A stretch of 64,000 bases of DNA from Schaalia hyovaginalis (lineage in GTDB: Bacteria; Actinomycetota; Actinomycetes; Actinomycetales; Actinomycetaceae), in NCBI RefSeq assembly GCF_014208035.1, contig NZ_JACHMK010000001.1, positions 248,001-312,000 on the forward strand, written 5' to 3'. Shown one piece after another: positions 24,231 through 38,041 of the stretch (positions are counted from its first letter, which is position 1; the number at the start of each line of letters is the position of its first letter). A program made the translations under genes and the position numbers. Below the pieces are notes generated by a model. The model had not been told where the DNA came from and ran no database searches. It was given only the letters and a program-made list of their open reading frames with translations.

Positions 24231-24971
24231 ATGAGGAAGATGAGGACGCCTGTCGGAGGGCCGGCCCGCATCCTCCCCTCCTCCGCTCGGGCTGCGGTCT
24301 CGGTTCTGGTCGTGACCTGCGCATCGGGCGCGCTCTTCACGATCTCCTCACTGGCGAACAGGGACTCGTCCACCCCGGCTGCGGAACCGGGGCTCGTCAG
24401 CCTGGTGCGCGATGCCCAGAAGGACGTGGACGCCCTCGGCGCCCAGGTCGCCTCCCTCAAGAGCGAAGTCGATTCCTACGCGAAGCCCGACGCCGCCGCG
24501 CAGGCCCCGGAGCGAACGGCCTCCCCGGCGCTGTCGGGCCGGGCCGTGCGGGGACCGGGCGTGACGATCACCCTGACGGACGCTCCGACGCAGGTCATCC
24601 CCGAGGGCGTGTCCGTGAACGATCTCGTGATCCACCAGCAGGATATCGAAGACGTGATGAACGCCCTGTGGGCGAGCGGGGCGGAGGCGATGAGCGTCCA
24701 GGGCGTCCGCGTGACGGGGCGGACCGTGATCCGATGCATCGGCAATGTGATCCTCGTCGACGGGCAGTCCTTCTCGCCCCCCTATAGGATTTCCGCGATC
24801 GGCGATCCGGATGAGCTGCGCACGAAGGTCGACCAGGACCGCCGCATCGTGAACTACAAGGCGTACGTCGCGCTCTACGGCCTCGGTTGGGACATGAGCG
24901 TCGAGAATGAGATCCTGCTCCCCGAGGCGAGTACGAATACCGTGAACTCCTACGCACAGGTGGTGGATTGA
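24231..24971 (+). CDS. DUF881-family membrane-anchored protein
   Basis: The 246-residue protein has one N-terminal membrane helix (about 22-44, VSVLVVTCASGALFTISSLA), a coiled coil (DAQKDVDALGAQVASLKSEV) and a DUF881 domain. Key stretches are GRAVRGPGVTITLTDAP, LVIHQQDIEDVMNALWASGA and MSVQGVRVTGRTVIRCIGN. The body is predicted to lie outside the membrane. Proteins of this family occur beside crgA and sortase or division genes in actinobacteria. The sortase starts one base after its stop. Confidence 0.88.
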   Translation: MRKMRTPVGGPARILPSSARAAVSVLVVTCASGALFTISSLANRDSSTPAAEPGLVSLVRDAQKDVDALGAQVASLKSEVDSYAKPDAAAQAPERTASPALSGRAVRGPGVTITLTDAPTQVIPEGVSVNDLVIHQQDIEDVMNALWASGAEAMSVQGVRVTGRTVIRCIGNVILVDGQSFSPPYRISAIGDPDELRTKVDQDRRIVNYKAYVALYGLGWDMSVENEILLPEASTNTVNSYAQVVD

Positions 24972-24972
24972 C

Positions 24973-25734
24973 ATGGCCGAGCCCCGCAGGAGGGCCGCTC
25001 ACATCGACAGGCGGAGGCCGTCGATGCTGTCGAGGATTCTCGGCGTCATCGGCGAGCTGCTCATCACGGCCGCTCTGCTCCTCGCCGGCTTCGCTTTCTG
25101 GCAGCTGTATTGGACCTCGTACCAGGTCGAGGGACCGAGGGCGCAGGTGGTCGCCTCCTTCGCGACAGAGCACGCCCCCGAGAGCGACGGCACGGGCGAG
25201 GTCCGGACGGACGATCCGCCGGAATTCACGAAGGAACTCGCCCCGGGCGAGGTCTACGGGCTCCTCCACGTCCCCTCGTGGGACTGGATGAGGATGCCGC
25301 TCGCCGAGACGACGACGGTCCCGGTTCTCGATTCGGGATGGATCGGCCACTACGAGTCGACCGCGCAAGCGGGAGGGATCGGGAATTTCTCGATCGCCGC
25401 CCACAGGCGCTCCTACGGGAACAGCTTCCGCTGGATCGATCGTCTGCAGCCCGGTGATCCGGTGGTGGTTGAACTCGATGATCGCTATCTCGTGTACACC
25501 GTGGATTCCTCCGAGATCGTGGAGGCCGACGATCCGACGAACATCCGGGTGATCGCCCCGGTGATCGGGGATGTGACCTGGACGCAAGCGCCGACTGAGC
25601 GCTGGATGACGATGACGACCTGCCATCCCGAGTACGGCGATTGGCAGCGGTACGCGGTTCATCTGAAGTTCGCGTCGTGGACGCCGAAGAGCACGGGCGT
25701 TCCGCCGGAACTCGTCGGCGAACCGACTGAGTGA
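24973..25734 (+). CDS. Class E sortase
   Basis: The 253-residue transpeptidase has an N-terminal membrane anchor (about 22-47) and a catalytic domain from about 95 to 245. The triad is His144 in IAAHRRSYG, Cys217 in MTTCHPEYG and Arg226 in WQRYAVHLKF. The spacing Cys-x8-Arg and the TTCHP context fit class E enzymes of actinobacteria, which attach LAXTG-type proteins to the cell wall. It forms an operon with DUF881 and the 51-residue gene downstream. Confidence 0.93.
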   Translation: MAEPRRRAAHIDRRRPSMLSRILGVIGELLITAALLLAGFAFWQLYWTSYQVEGPRAQVVASFATEHAPESDGTGEVRTDDPPEFTKELAPGEVYGLLHVPSWDWMRMPLAETTTVPVLDSGWIGHYESTAQAGGIGNFSIAAHRRSYGNSFRWIDRLQPGDPVVVELDDRYLVYTVDSSEIVEADDPTNIRVIAPVIGDVTWTQAPTERWMTMTTCHPEYGDWQRYAVHLKFASWTPKSTGVPPELVGEPTE

Positions 25735-25761
25735 GACTCGAAGAAGGAAAGGACTGGTCGC

Positions 25762-25917
25762 GTGTACGCGTGGATCTTCAGGCATCTTCCCGGCCCGACG
25801 TGGTTGAAGGCCATCGAGTCGCTCATCCTCATCGGAGCCGTCGTCTACGCCCTGTTCACCTGGGGCTATCCCTGGGCTCAGGAGTTCTTCGGCCTGGGGG
25901 GCGCCGCCGCGGTGTGA
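25762..25917 (+). CDS. 51-residue single-span membrane protein after the sortase
   Basis: GTG 25762 is preceded by AAGGAAAGGA, and the frame ends at TGA 25915-25917. The product begins MYAWIFRHLPGPTWLKAIES, contains one membrane helix (LILIGAVVYALFTWGYPWAQ) and ends GGAAAV. It is the last gene of the crgA-opposed DUF881-sortase operon. Small proteins of this sort are found at this place in other actinomycetes; function unknown. Confidence 0.8.
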   Translation: MYAWIFRHLPGPTWLKAIESLILIGAVVYALFTWGYPWAQEFFGLGGAAAV

Positions 25918-26015
25918 GCCCCGCCAGGGCTTTGAGCGCGGCCTCTCAGGCTTGATGAGGCGACGAGTGCGCCCTCTTCGAGAGGGGGTGCCGCGAAGGC
26001 CTCCACGACGGGCGT

Positions 26016-26045
26016 GCGGCCCCTCGCCTTCCGGCGAGGGGCCGC
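26016..26045 (+). terminator. Terminator of the DUF881-sortase operon
   Basis: Thirteen-base perfect arms (26016-26028, 26033-26045) around TTCC are followed by TTCCGTCTCTTCCGTCTCTT, the most T-rich tail seen after a hairpin here. The rest of the 281-base gap to pknB holds purine-rich imperfect repeats of GGCGCGCTCA (near 26094-26103 and 26131-26140) and no gene. Confidence 0.75.
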
Positions 26046-26198
26046 TTCCGTCTCTTCCGTCTCTTCAGCGGAGTTCCCCCGGGAGGGCGCGAGGCGCGCT
26101 CAGGAGGGGGCAAGAGGCGCCCGGGGAGGGCAGGCGCGCTCAAGAAGGGAGGGCAGGGGCGCCGTGCAGGCCCTGGGAGCCCGCGGCGACGATCCGGC

Positions 26199-28174
<1,976 letters not shown>

Positions 28175-28199
<25 letters not shown>

Positions 28200-29671
28200 G
28201 TGTGAACCTCCTCGAGGACGGGGCGTCCCTCGCCGAGGATCGACGTGAGGGACCCGAGCATGTTGTGAATCGCGAAGGCGATGATCGCGATGATGGAGAT
28301 GAGGATGACAAGGAAGACGATCGCCCGCGCCGCGCGCTGAGCCGTGGTGAGCGGCGGCGCGACGCGCGAGCGGTTGTACTTCGTGGCGGCGGGCACGGCC
28401 GCCGCCCCGATGGCCGCGTTCGCCGGGCTGATGCTCAACCAGGGCGCCCGCCGGGGCTTGCCCGTCTTGGCCGAGGGCGCGAGGGCCTGTTCGGCACGTT
28501 CTTCGGCGCGCTTCTTCAGACGCCGGGACAGGGCTGCGCGGCGCTGCGCGCGCTCGTCATCGACCGATGCCGGTGAGACGACGGGATCCCCCGTTGCTCC
28601 GGGCCGGGCGCCCGCTCCGGTGCCCTCGACGCCGACGGGTGCCGGTTCGGGCGCGAGCGTTGCGGGCGGGGGCACGGTTCCGGGGCGCGTGAGCGCCTCG
28701 GGGGTTGCGAGCATCGCATCGGGCAGGGTCCTGCGGCGCACGTGGCGCACCGGGGCCTGAGCCGTCGACGGCCCTTCGGGGGGAGTCGCGCCCTCGGCGT
28801 TCGGGGGCTCGGGGAGCGGATGCGCTTCGACGCTCACCCCCATCGTCTTCGCCGCGGCCGCCAGCTCGCGGACGAGGGCGAGTCCGGATTCGGGCCGCTT
28901 CGAGGGCGTCTTCTCGAGGAGGTGCAGGATCACCTCGGCCATCGGCGCGGGCACGTCCGCGGGGAGCGGCGGGACCGGGTCGTTCACATGGGCGAATGCG
29001 ATGTCCACCTGCGTCGAGCCGGTGAAGGGGCGGCGCCCGGCGATCGCCTCGTAGGCGATGACGCCGAGGGCGTAGAGATCGCCGAGGGCGGTCGCGGTCT
29101 CCCCCATCGCCTGCTCGGGCGGGAGGTACTGGGCGGTGCCCATGACCATGCCGGCGGCCGTGAGGTCGATCTGACCGGTGGAGCGGGAGATCCCGAAATC
29201 GGTGAGCTTCACGATCCCATCGGGGCGCACGAGGATGTTCGCGGGTTTGATGTCGCGGTGGACGATGCCCGCGTCCGCCGCGGCCCCGAGGGCCATTGCG
29301 ACCTGCGTGAGAAGCGGGACGAGATCCTCGCTCGCGATGCGGGTGCCGCCCTTGAGGTAGTGCGTGAGGGGGCGGCCCTCGACGAGTTCCATGACGATCC
29401 AGCCGCGACCGTCCTCCTCCCCGGAATCCTGAACATTCGCGATATTGGGGTGCTGGATGCTCATGGAATTCTTCGCCTCGATCCGAAGGCGCGAGAGCGG
29501 GAGCTCCTCGCCGAAGAGCTCGGTCTTCAAGACCTTCGCGGCGACGAGACGGCCGGTTTCGGCGTCCCTGGCCTTCCAGACCTCCCCCATTCCCCCCTGC
29601 GCGATCGGCGTGAGGAGCTTGTACCTGCCTCCGAGGACAGTGCCCGTGCGCGTGTTCAATCGTGAGTTCAT
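28175..29671 (-). CDS. pknA: Serine/threonine protein kinase PknA
   Basis: The 498-residue kinase has GQGGMGEV-like loop AQGGMGEVWKA, Lys in VAAKVL, HRDIKPANIL and DFGISR, plus SPEQ variant LPPEQAMGE. A long Pro/Ala-rich juxtamembrane region (about 275-430) leads to one membrane helix near 455-477 (AIVFLVILISIIAIIAFAIH) and a short outside tail without PASTA repeats. That lack distinguishes it from the neighbouring kinase. Start overlaps pbpA stop by ATGA. Confidence 0.93.
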
Positions 29672-31122
29672 CGGATCCTCGCTTCGAGGAGGGCCTGCGC
29701 GATCGGCCCGGCGACCATGGAGCCGAAGGGGGTGGGGTTCGCGTCATCGCCCTCGACGATGACGGCGAAGGCGATCTGGGGATCGTCCGCGGGTGCGAAT
29801 CCGACGGCCCAGGCGTTCGCGCGCCCGTCGACGCCCGTTTCGGCGGTGCCGGTCTTCGCCGCGGCCTGAATGCCGTTCGGGCGGATGTACTGGCCGGTCC
29901 CGTAGGGCTCGTTGACCGCGCTCTTCATCATCTCAGTCAGCTGATCGGCGACGTCGGCGCTGATGGGGGTGCCCGCGACCGAGGGGCGGGTTTCGCTCTG
30001 GACCGTGAGGTCGGCGTCGACGATCTGCGAAATGAGGTACGGCTCCATCATCGTTCCGTCGTTGGCGATGGCCTGCGCGACCATGGCCATCTGGAGGGGG
30101 GTGACCTTCACGTCGAACTGGCCGATCGACGACATGGCGAGCTGGGCCGCGTCCATCCCTTTGGGGAAGCGGGAGGGGGTGACGGTGAGCGGGATCGACA
30201 GGGGCTTGCCGAAGCCGAAACGGTCCGCGACGCCGGCGAGCTGCGACTCGGTGAGCTTCTGACTCGCGAGGATGAAGGTCGTATTGCACGAGCGCGCGAA
30301 GGCTTCGGTGAGCGTCGGGTTGCCGTCGCCGCATTCGCTGGACAGGATGTTGGGGACCGAGGTGGAGGTGCCCGGGAGGACGGCGGAGACAGGGGACTCC
30401 ATGTGCGTCGTCGGGGACGCGATGCCGTTCTCGAGGAGGGCGATCGTCGTCAGGAGCTTGAAGGTCGAGCCGGGGGCGTACAGGGAGCCCGCGATCGCGC
30501 GGTTCGAGAGCGGGTCGCCCGGATCGTCCACGAGCGCCCTGTAGGTGGAGTCGACGGCCGCGGAATCGAAGGCGGCCAGGGTGTTCGGATCGTAAGTGGG
30601 GGAGGAGTACAGGGCGAGGATCGCCCCGGTCTTGGCGTCGAGGGCGACGACCGCGCCCTTCCGGTCGCCGAGCTGCTCGGCGGCGACCTGCTGGAGCGCC
30701 GGGTCCACGGTGAGGGCGACGCCGCCGCCCTGGCGGTTCGCCCCCGTGAAGAGGTTGTGGATCCGCTGGGCGAGGAGGGCCTGGTCCTGGCCGTCGAGGA
30801 TCTGCTCGCTCGCGGCCTCCAGGCCCGAGGCCTGGGAGAAGGCGGAGGAGAAGAATCCTGTGATCGGCGCGTAGAGGGGCCCCTGGGAGTAGGTGCGCTG
30901 GAAGCGCTTGGAGCCTTCGACCTTGGTGGACGAGGCGATCGCCGTGCCGGCGACGATGATGGGGCCGCGATCGGTCTCGGCGGCGTGCAAGATGGTGCGC
31001 TCGTTGCGCGCATCGGCGTTGAGCGAGGGCGCCTGGAACACCTGATTGTTGGTGGCGGCCGCGCCGAGGAGGGCGAACATCGCGAGGATGACGATGAAGA
31101 GACGGCGGATCTGCTGATTCAT
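29668..31122 (-). CDS. pbpA: Class B penicillin-binding protein (peptidoglycan transpeptidase)
   Basis: The 484-residue protein starts with a membrane anchor (RRLFIVILAMFALLGAAATN). The transpeptidase domain (about 150-480) has active-site Ser in APGSTFKLL (SxxK), SCNTTF (SxN) and KTGTAE (KTG). It cross-links peptidoglycan outside the membrane in concert with RodA, its upstream neighbour. ATG 31122 overlaps the rodA stop by ATGA. An apparent open frame continuing to 33015 is a shadow of rodA and pstP. Confidence 0.95.
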   Translation of the reverse strand: MNQQIRRLFIVILAMFALLGAAATNNQVFQAPSLNADARNERTILHAAETDRGPIIVAGTAIASSTKVEGSKRFQRTYSQGPLYAPITGFFSSAFSQASGLEAASEQILDGQDQALLAQRIHNLFTGANRQGGGVALTVDPALQQVAAEQLGDRKGAVVALDAKTGAILALYSSPTYDPNTLAAFDSAAVDSTYRALVDDPGDPLSNRAIAGSLYAPGSTFKLLTTIALLENGIASPTTHMESPVSAVLPGTSTSVPNILSSECGDGNPTLTEAFARSCNTTFILASQKLTESQLAGVADRFGFGKPLSIPLTVTPSRFPKGMDAAQLAMSSIGQFDVKVTPLQMAMVAQAIANDGTMMEPYLISQIVDADLTVQSETRPSVAGTPISADVADQLTEMMKSAVNEPYGTGQYIRPNGIQAAAKTGTAETGVDGRANAWAVGFAPADDPQIAFAVIVEGDDANPTPFGSMVAGPIAQALLEARIR

Positions 31123-32513
31123 GCTGTGACCGTCGCTTGCTCGAGACGGGGGTGGATGCCGGAATTCCACGGGGCGGGTTGGGCGTTGGGGCGGCGGGCG
31201 GCGTCCGACACGCGGATGAGCAGGGCGACGGTGATCCATGAGGAGACCATGGAGGACCCTCCTGCGGCGAGGAAGGGGGCCGTCAGGCCCGTCAGGGGGA
31301 TGAGGCGCGTGATGCCGCCGAGGACGACGAAGAGCTGGATCGCGAGGGAGAAGCTCAAACCGGTCGCGAGGAGCTTCCCGAAGCCGTCGCGCACGCTGAT
31401 CGCCGCGCGCAGCCCCCGTTCGATGAGGACGAGGTAGAGGACGAGGATCGCGAGGAGCCCGGTGAGTCCGAGCTCTTCCGCGAGGGACGACAGGATGAAG
31501 TCGGAGTTCGCCAAGGGGACGAGCTGAGGGTAGCCGCGCCCCCACCCGGTTCCCATGAGGCCGCCCGATGCCTGTCCGAAAAGGGACTGGACGAGCTGAT
31601 AAGAGCCGCCGTTCTTCGCGTACACCTCGGTGTCGAGGGCGTGGAGCCACACGGAGAAGCGGTTCGCGACGTGCGGGAAGGCGCGAATGGCGACGAAGAC
31701 GGCCGGGGTGAACATGGCGAAGCCGATGACGAGCCAGGAGACGCGGTTGGTCGCCACGTAGAGCATCGCGACGAAGAGCGTGAAGAACAGGAGGGAGGTG
31801 CCCAGGTCCCGCTGGAGGACGAGGATCGCGATGCCGACGAGCCAGACGACGAGGATCGGGCCGAGATCGCGCGCCCTCGGGAGCCGCATTCCGAGGAGCT
31901 TGCGTCCGCCGATCGCCAGATTGTCGCGGTTCGTCACCAGGTAGCCCGCGAAGAAGAGCGCGAGCGTGATCTTGACGAGTTCGCCCGGCTGGAAGGACAT
32001 GCCCGCGATCCTGATCCACACCTTCGCGCCGTAGGTCTCCACGCCGAGCCCCGGGACGAGGGGGAGGAGCAGGAGGATCAGTGAGAACACCCCGAAGGTG
32101 TAGGTGTAGCGGCGTAGGATCCGGTGATCCTTCAAGAGGATGAGGACGGCGGCCGCCAGGGCGATGGCGATTCCGGCGAAGAGGAGCTGGCGCATGCCGA
32201 CGGTCGGGGCGTCGAGGGCGGCGTAGGACATGTCGAGGCGGTAGATCATCGCGAGCCCCAGGCCCGTGAGGGCCACGGCGATCGGGAGGATCACGGGGTC
32301 CGCGTAGGGGGCGAGGAGGTGGACGCCGACCTCGGCGATGATCGCGAGCACGAGGAGGATGCCGACGTGGGCGAGCAGGTTCGAGGGGAGCTGTCCGGTG
32401 CGATTGAGCGTGGCGAGGACGTATCCGCCGATCCCGACCGAAAGGGCCAGGAGGAGGAGCAGGATTTCGAGGCCGCGCCTCGGGCGGGCGGGCGCGATCG
32501 TGACGGTCGCCAT
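31119..32513 (-). CDS. rodA: RodA/FtsW-type peptidoglycan polymerase (SEDS protein)
   Basis: The 464-residue membrane protein has about 12 helices. SEDS features include GMSFQPGELVKITLALFFAG, the large loop with QREVLG-like segment LQRDLGTSLLFFTLF, and GLMGTGWGRGYPQLVPLANS followed by DFILSSLAEELGLTG. It polymerises lipid II with the coupled class B PBP. GTG 32516 or ATG 32513 can start translation; both overlap the pstP stop. Confidence 0.95.
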   Translation of the reverse strand: MATVTIAPARPRRGLEILLLLLALSVGIGGYVLATLNRTGQLPSNLLAHVGILLVLAIIAEVGVHLLAPYADPVILPIAVALTGLGLAMIYRLDMSYAALDAPTVGMRQLLFAGIAIALAAAVLILLKDHRILRRYTYTFGVFSLILLLLPLVPGLGVETYGAKVWIRIAGMSFQPGELVKITLALFFAGYLVTNRDNLAIGGRKLLGMRLPRARDLGPILVVWLVGIAILVLQRDLGTSLLFFTLFVAMLYVATNRVSWLVIGFAMFTPAVFVAIRAFPHVANRFSVWLHALDTEVYAKNGGSYQLVQSLFGQASGGLMGTGWGRGYPQLVPLANSDFILSSLAEELGLTGLLAILVLYLVLIERGLRAAISVRDGFGKLLATGLSFSLAIQLFVVLGGITRLIPLTGLTAPFLAAGGSSMVSSWITVALLIRVSDAARRPNAQPAPWNSGIHPRLEQATVTA

Positions 32514-33802
32514 CACTGCGCCTTCGTTTCGCCCGACTGCGCGCCGGTGCCCGGTCGTGAAGCGGACTGCGCCCCCGATTCGGGTTCGTCATTCGAGGAG
32601 ACCCAGGACTTCGAGAGGCGGAGCTGGTCGATGTAGGCGTCGATCTCGGCGCGCGAGGAACGGATGACGGGATCCTCGAGGCGCTGGCGGTCCACGTCCT
32701 TGAGGTCGGCGAGGGCGATATCGGTGACCTCCACCGCGTGCGAGAATTCCCAGGGGCCGAGGGACTGAGGGATGCCCTGGTGGATGACGACGTACCCCTC
32801 CTGGCCGATCGCGTAGTACTGCATCTGGGTCCACGCCCAGCCGAGCCAAGCCCCGCCGATGACGAGGGCGGTGGCGAGGAGCGCGAGGAGGGGGGCGAAG
32901 CGGTGCTTCGGCGCGGCGGGCTCCTCGTCGGCGTCGTCGTCCAGGTCGAGGCTGCGGTGGCGGCGGAGGGCGGCGGCGCGGGCGGCAGCGCCCGAACCGC
33001 CCCGCGACGCGGCATGGCGGTCGATCGCCGCGGCGCCGACGATCTGGGGGGCTTCGGGGGGGAAGGCGCCCGCTGCGACGACGTCGGCGACGACGCAGGT
33101 GATGTTGTCGGGCCCGCCCGCCCGCAGTGCGAGGCGGATGAGCTCCTCGGCGCATTCCCCCGGGTCCTCGACGGTGGTGAGGATCATGCCGATCGTCTCG
33201 GGGGAGACGACGCCCGAGAGGCCGTCCGAGCACAGGAGCCACCGGTCCCCGAGCACGGCCTCGCGGATCGTCTCGTCGGGGGTGACATCGGCCTGGGAGT
33301 CGCCGAGGATGCGCAGGACGACGTTCCGGTTCGGGTGGTGCTCGGCCTCCTCGGGGGTGATCTGCCCGGATTCGATGAGGTACTGGACGAAGGAATGATC
33401 CGTGGTCACCTGGGTGAGGGCCTCGCCGCGCAGGAGGTAGGCCCGTGAATCGCCGATGTGGACCATTGCGAGCTTGTTGCCCGAGCGCATGAGGGCGATG
33501 CACGTCGTGCCCAGGCCCTCGAGGTCCTTGTCCCTGTGCGAGCGATCGGAGAGCTCTTCATGGGCGTCCATGAGGGCGTCGCGCAGGAGCGGCAGCATCG
33601 TGTCGGCGGTGTGGGAGTCCGTGTCCAGGGGGACGAGGTGGGCCAGGGCGACGGAGGAGGCGATATCGCCCCCGGCCGGGCCGCCCATCCCGTCCGCGAG
33701 CACGAGGAGATTGGCCCCGGCGTAGCCGGAGTCCTGGTTGTTGCTTCTCACGAGCCCGACATCGGAGCGGGCGGCGTAGTGGAACTCGAGGGGAAGCGCC
33801 AT
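32513..33802 (-). CDS. pstP: PP2C-type serine/threonine phosphatase PstP
   Basis: The 429-residue protein has an N-terminal PPM domain (about 1-240) with metal ligands in LVLADGMGGPAGG, HIGDSRAYL, LCSDGLSG and GGPDNITCVV. A linker and membrane helix (about 305-325, FAPLLALLATALVIGGAWLG) precede an extracellular tail of about 100 residues. It removes phosphate from PknA, PknB and their substrates, including the FHA proteins. It lies one base before fhaB in transcription order. Confidence 0.95.
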   Translation of the reverse strand: MALPLEFHYAARSDVGLVRSNNQDSGYAGANLLVLADGMGGPAGGDIASSVALAHLVPLDTDSHTADTMLPLLRDALMDAHEELSDRSHRDKDLEGLGTTCIALMRSGNKLAMVHIGDSRAYLLRGEALTQVTTDHSFVQYLIESGQITPEEAEHHPNRNVVLRILGDSQADVTPDETIREAVLGDRWLLCSDGLSGVVSPETIGMILTTVEDPGECAEELIRLALRAGGPDNITCVVADVVAAGAFPPEAPQIVGAAAIDRHAASRGGSGAAARAAALRRHRSLDLDDDADEEPAAPKHRFAPLLALLATALVIGGAWLGWAWTQMQYYAIGQEGYVVIHQGIPQSLGPWEFSHAVEVTDIALADLKDVDRQRLEDPVIRSSRAEIDAYIDQLRLSKSWVSSNDEPESGAQSASRPGTGAQSGETKAQ

Positions 33803-33803
33803 C

Positions 33804-34289
33804 TCACCTCACCAGTTCGAGTGTCGTCTGCCCGATGCGCACGATGTCCCCGACGCGCAGGAGGCGCGGCTCGTTCAGGCGTTCGTCATCGACGAAGGTC
33901 CCGTTGCGCGAGCCGAGGTCTTCGAGCCACCAGCCCTGCTCCGAGGGCTGAAGGCGCGCGTGACGGCCCGAGGCGTACTCGTCTTCGAGGACGAGCGTGG
34001 AGGCGGGCGAGCGCCCGATGATGATGGGGGCGGCGCCGAGCGGCAGGATCGTGCCGACGAGCGGCCCGCCGGTGAGGAGGATCGACTTCGGCGCGTCGGT
34101 GAGCGCGTCGTCCCTGCGGCGCTTGGATTCGCGCTTGCGCTGGTCGGCCTCCTTGCGGCCCTTGCCGCGCGGCGTGACGACCGTGCCGAAGACGTCCCTC
34201 TTGAGGGTGTTGACGGCGCCGAGGACGAGCAGCCAGAGCAGGACGAGGAAGCCGAGGCGCAGGACTGTGAAAGCGAGATCCGAGGTCAT
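33804..34289 (-). CDS. fhaB: FHA-domain membrane protein FhaB/FipA-like
   Basis: The 161-residue protein has one N-terminal membrane helix (LAFTVLRLGFLVLLWLLVLG), a basic linker (GKGRKEADQRKRESKRRR) and a C-terminal FHA domain (about 85-160) with IIGRSPAS, YASGRHARL and LGSRNGTFVDDERL. FHA domains bind phosphothreonine, so this is a target or reader of the PknA/PknB pathway linked to division. ATG 34289 overlaps the fhaA stop. Confidence 0.9.
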   Translation of the reverse strand: MTSDLAFTVLRLGFLVLLWLLVLGAVNTLKRDVFGTVVTPRGKGRKEADQRKRESKRRRDDALTDAPKSILLTGGPLVGTILPLGAAPIIIGRSPASTLVLEDEYASGRHARLQPSEQGWWLEDLGSRNGTFVDDERLNEPRLLRVGDIVRIGQTTLELVR

Positions 34290-34990
34290 TGGTCGCCGTC
34301 GCTTTCGGGGTGGGTCCAGAAGTCGATCTTGGTGCGTCCGATGACGATCCGGTTGCCGTCGAGGAGGGTGGCGGCGTCGATCCGGTGCCCCTCGACGAAG
34401 GTCCCGTTGGTCGAGCCCAAGTCCGTGGCGATGACGCCGGTCGGGGTGATCCTCAGTTCGAGGTGGCGCCGCGAGACCCCGGTGTCGTTGACGACGATGT
34501 CGGACTCGGAGCCGCGCCCGATGACGGTGACGGGCTCGGTGAGGAGCCACTTCTCGCCGTCGACATCGATGATGGGGTGCTCGGGCGAGGGGGAGGACGC
34601 GGTCGCGGGCGCGGCGGCGCCGCGGCGGTTCGCCGCCTCCACCCGCAGGCGCCCCGTCTGCTCCGCGGAGTCCTCTTCGAATTCGACCGTGACCGGCCCG
34701 AGCAGGGCGAATCCGCTGGCGGTGGCGTGCTCGGTCGCCTGCTGGGCGAATTCGTCGGCCAGGACCTCGAGATCGGCTTCGAGGGAATCGAGGTCCGTCC
34801 GGGCCGCGTGAACGGTGAAATGGTTCGCCGCGATGGTGCGCTCCGAGGAGAGGGCCTGGGCCGAGTCGTCCATGGCGCGACGGATCGCGGTGTTGACGTC
34901 GACGGCCTTGATCCCCGACCGGAACACGCGCGAGAAGGCGCCGTTGACGCCGCGCTCGACTGCGTTTTCGAAGCGGTCGAAGATGCTCAT
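34286..34990 (-). CDS. fhaA: FhaA: DUF3662 and FHA-domain protein
   Basis: The 234-residue cytoplasmic protein starts at ATG 34990 with AGGAGAACAGGT upstream. An N-terminal DUF3662 domain (about 1-115, MSIFDRFENAVERGVNGAFS) and a C-terminal FHA domain (about 150-225, VIGRGSESDIVV, GVSRRHLELR, LGSTNGTFVEGHRI) are joined by an Ala/Pro linker. In Mycobacterium FhaA links PknB signalling to wall synthesis. It is first in the fhaA-to-pknB operon. Confidence 0.92.
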   Translation of the reverse strand: MSIFDRFENAVERGVNGAFSRVFRSGIKAVDVNTAIRRAMDDSAQALSSERTIAANHFTVHAARTDLDSLEADLEVLADEFAQQATEHATASGFALLGPVTVEFEEDSAEQTGRLRVEAANRRGAAAPATASSPSPEHPIIDVDGEKWLLTEPVTVIGRGSESDIVVNDTGVSRRHLELRITPTGVIATDLGSTNGTFVEGHRIDAATLLDGNRIVIGRTKIDFWTHPESDGDQ

Positions 34991-35139
34991 ACCTGTTCTC
35001 CTCGTCCCTTGTGGGAGCCTTGGTGCTGCGAGCGCACAGCACTCGACGTGGGTCAGTCTAACCGTCAAGCCGAGCTTGAGGCCCTTCCGAATGTCCCATT
35101 CCCCGTGTTTCCTGCGTGAATGCGTCCATTGGTCATCGC

Positions 35140-35166
35140 GGGGGAGGCGCCGGGCGGCGCGCCCCC
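35140..35166 (-). terminator. Imperfect hairpin after nrdF
   Basis: GGGGG-GGCGCC and GGCGC-CCCCC arms with single mismatches form a hairpin 64 bases past the nrdF stop, before the fhaA promoter region. Confidence 0.45.
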
Positions 35167-35229
35167 AGGACCGCCCCGCTCAGGACGAGAGCCCCGCCCT
35201 CGCGACCCGAGCGCGGCCGATCGGCCGGA

Positions 35230-37687
<2,458 letters not shown>

Positions 37688-37711
37688 GGTGGAAGCCTAA
37701 CGCCGCGGCCT

Positions 37712-38041
37712 TCAGGCGAGTGCGAGGAGCGCGACGTAGGAGGCCGTTCCCGCCCCGATCGAGAGCATCATCCGGCGTCCGCCGAGGAGGTGGACGGCCA
37801 CGGTGATCGTACTCGCGAGGAGGGCCGCCCACCCCTTGCCCGCGATGGCGACTGCATGCGAGTGGAGGGTGAGGGCTGCGAGCACGAAGAGGATGCCCGC
37901 CGGCATCCACGCGCCCATGGCGCGCACGAATCGGGACTCGCGCAGCGGCTCGAGGAGGATGAAGGGGATGCCGCGCAATCCCAGGTCGATGAGGAAGACG
38001 ATCGCGAGGACCGCGAGCAGATAGCCGAGCAACGGGGTCAT
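37712..38041 (-). CDS. azlD: AzlD-family branched-chain amino acid export subunit
   Basis: The 109-residue protein has three or four membrane helices, starts MTPLLGYLLAVLAIVFLIDL and has the family-like GIPFILLEPLRESRFVRAMG. It overlaps azlC by ATGA. AzlCD pairs export branched-chain amino acids or analogues. Confidence 0.88.
   Translation of the reverse strand: MTPLLGYLLAVLAIVFLIDLGLRGIPFILLEPLRESRFVRAMGAWMPAGILFVLAALTLHSHAVAIAGKGWAALLASTITVAVHLLGGRRMMLSIGAGTASYVALLALA

Noticed and set aside
29668..33015. A single 1115-residue reverse frame
   Set aside because: Only the part after ATG 31122 is the penicillin-binding protein. The upstream part is the off-frame reading of rodA and pstP.
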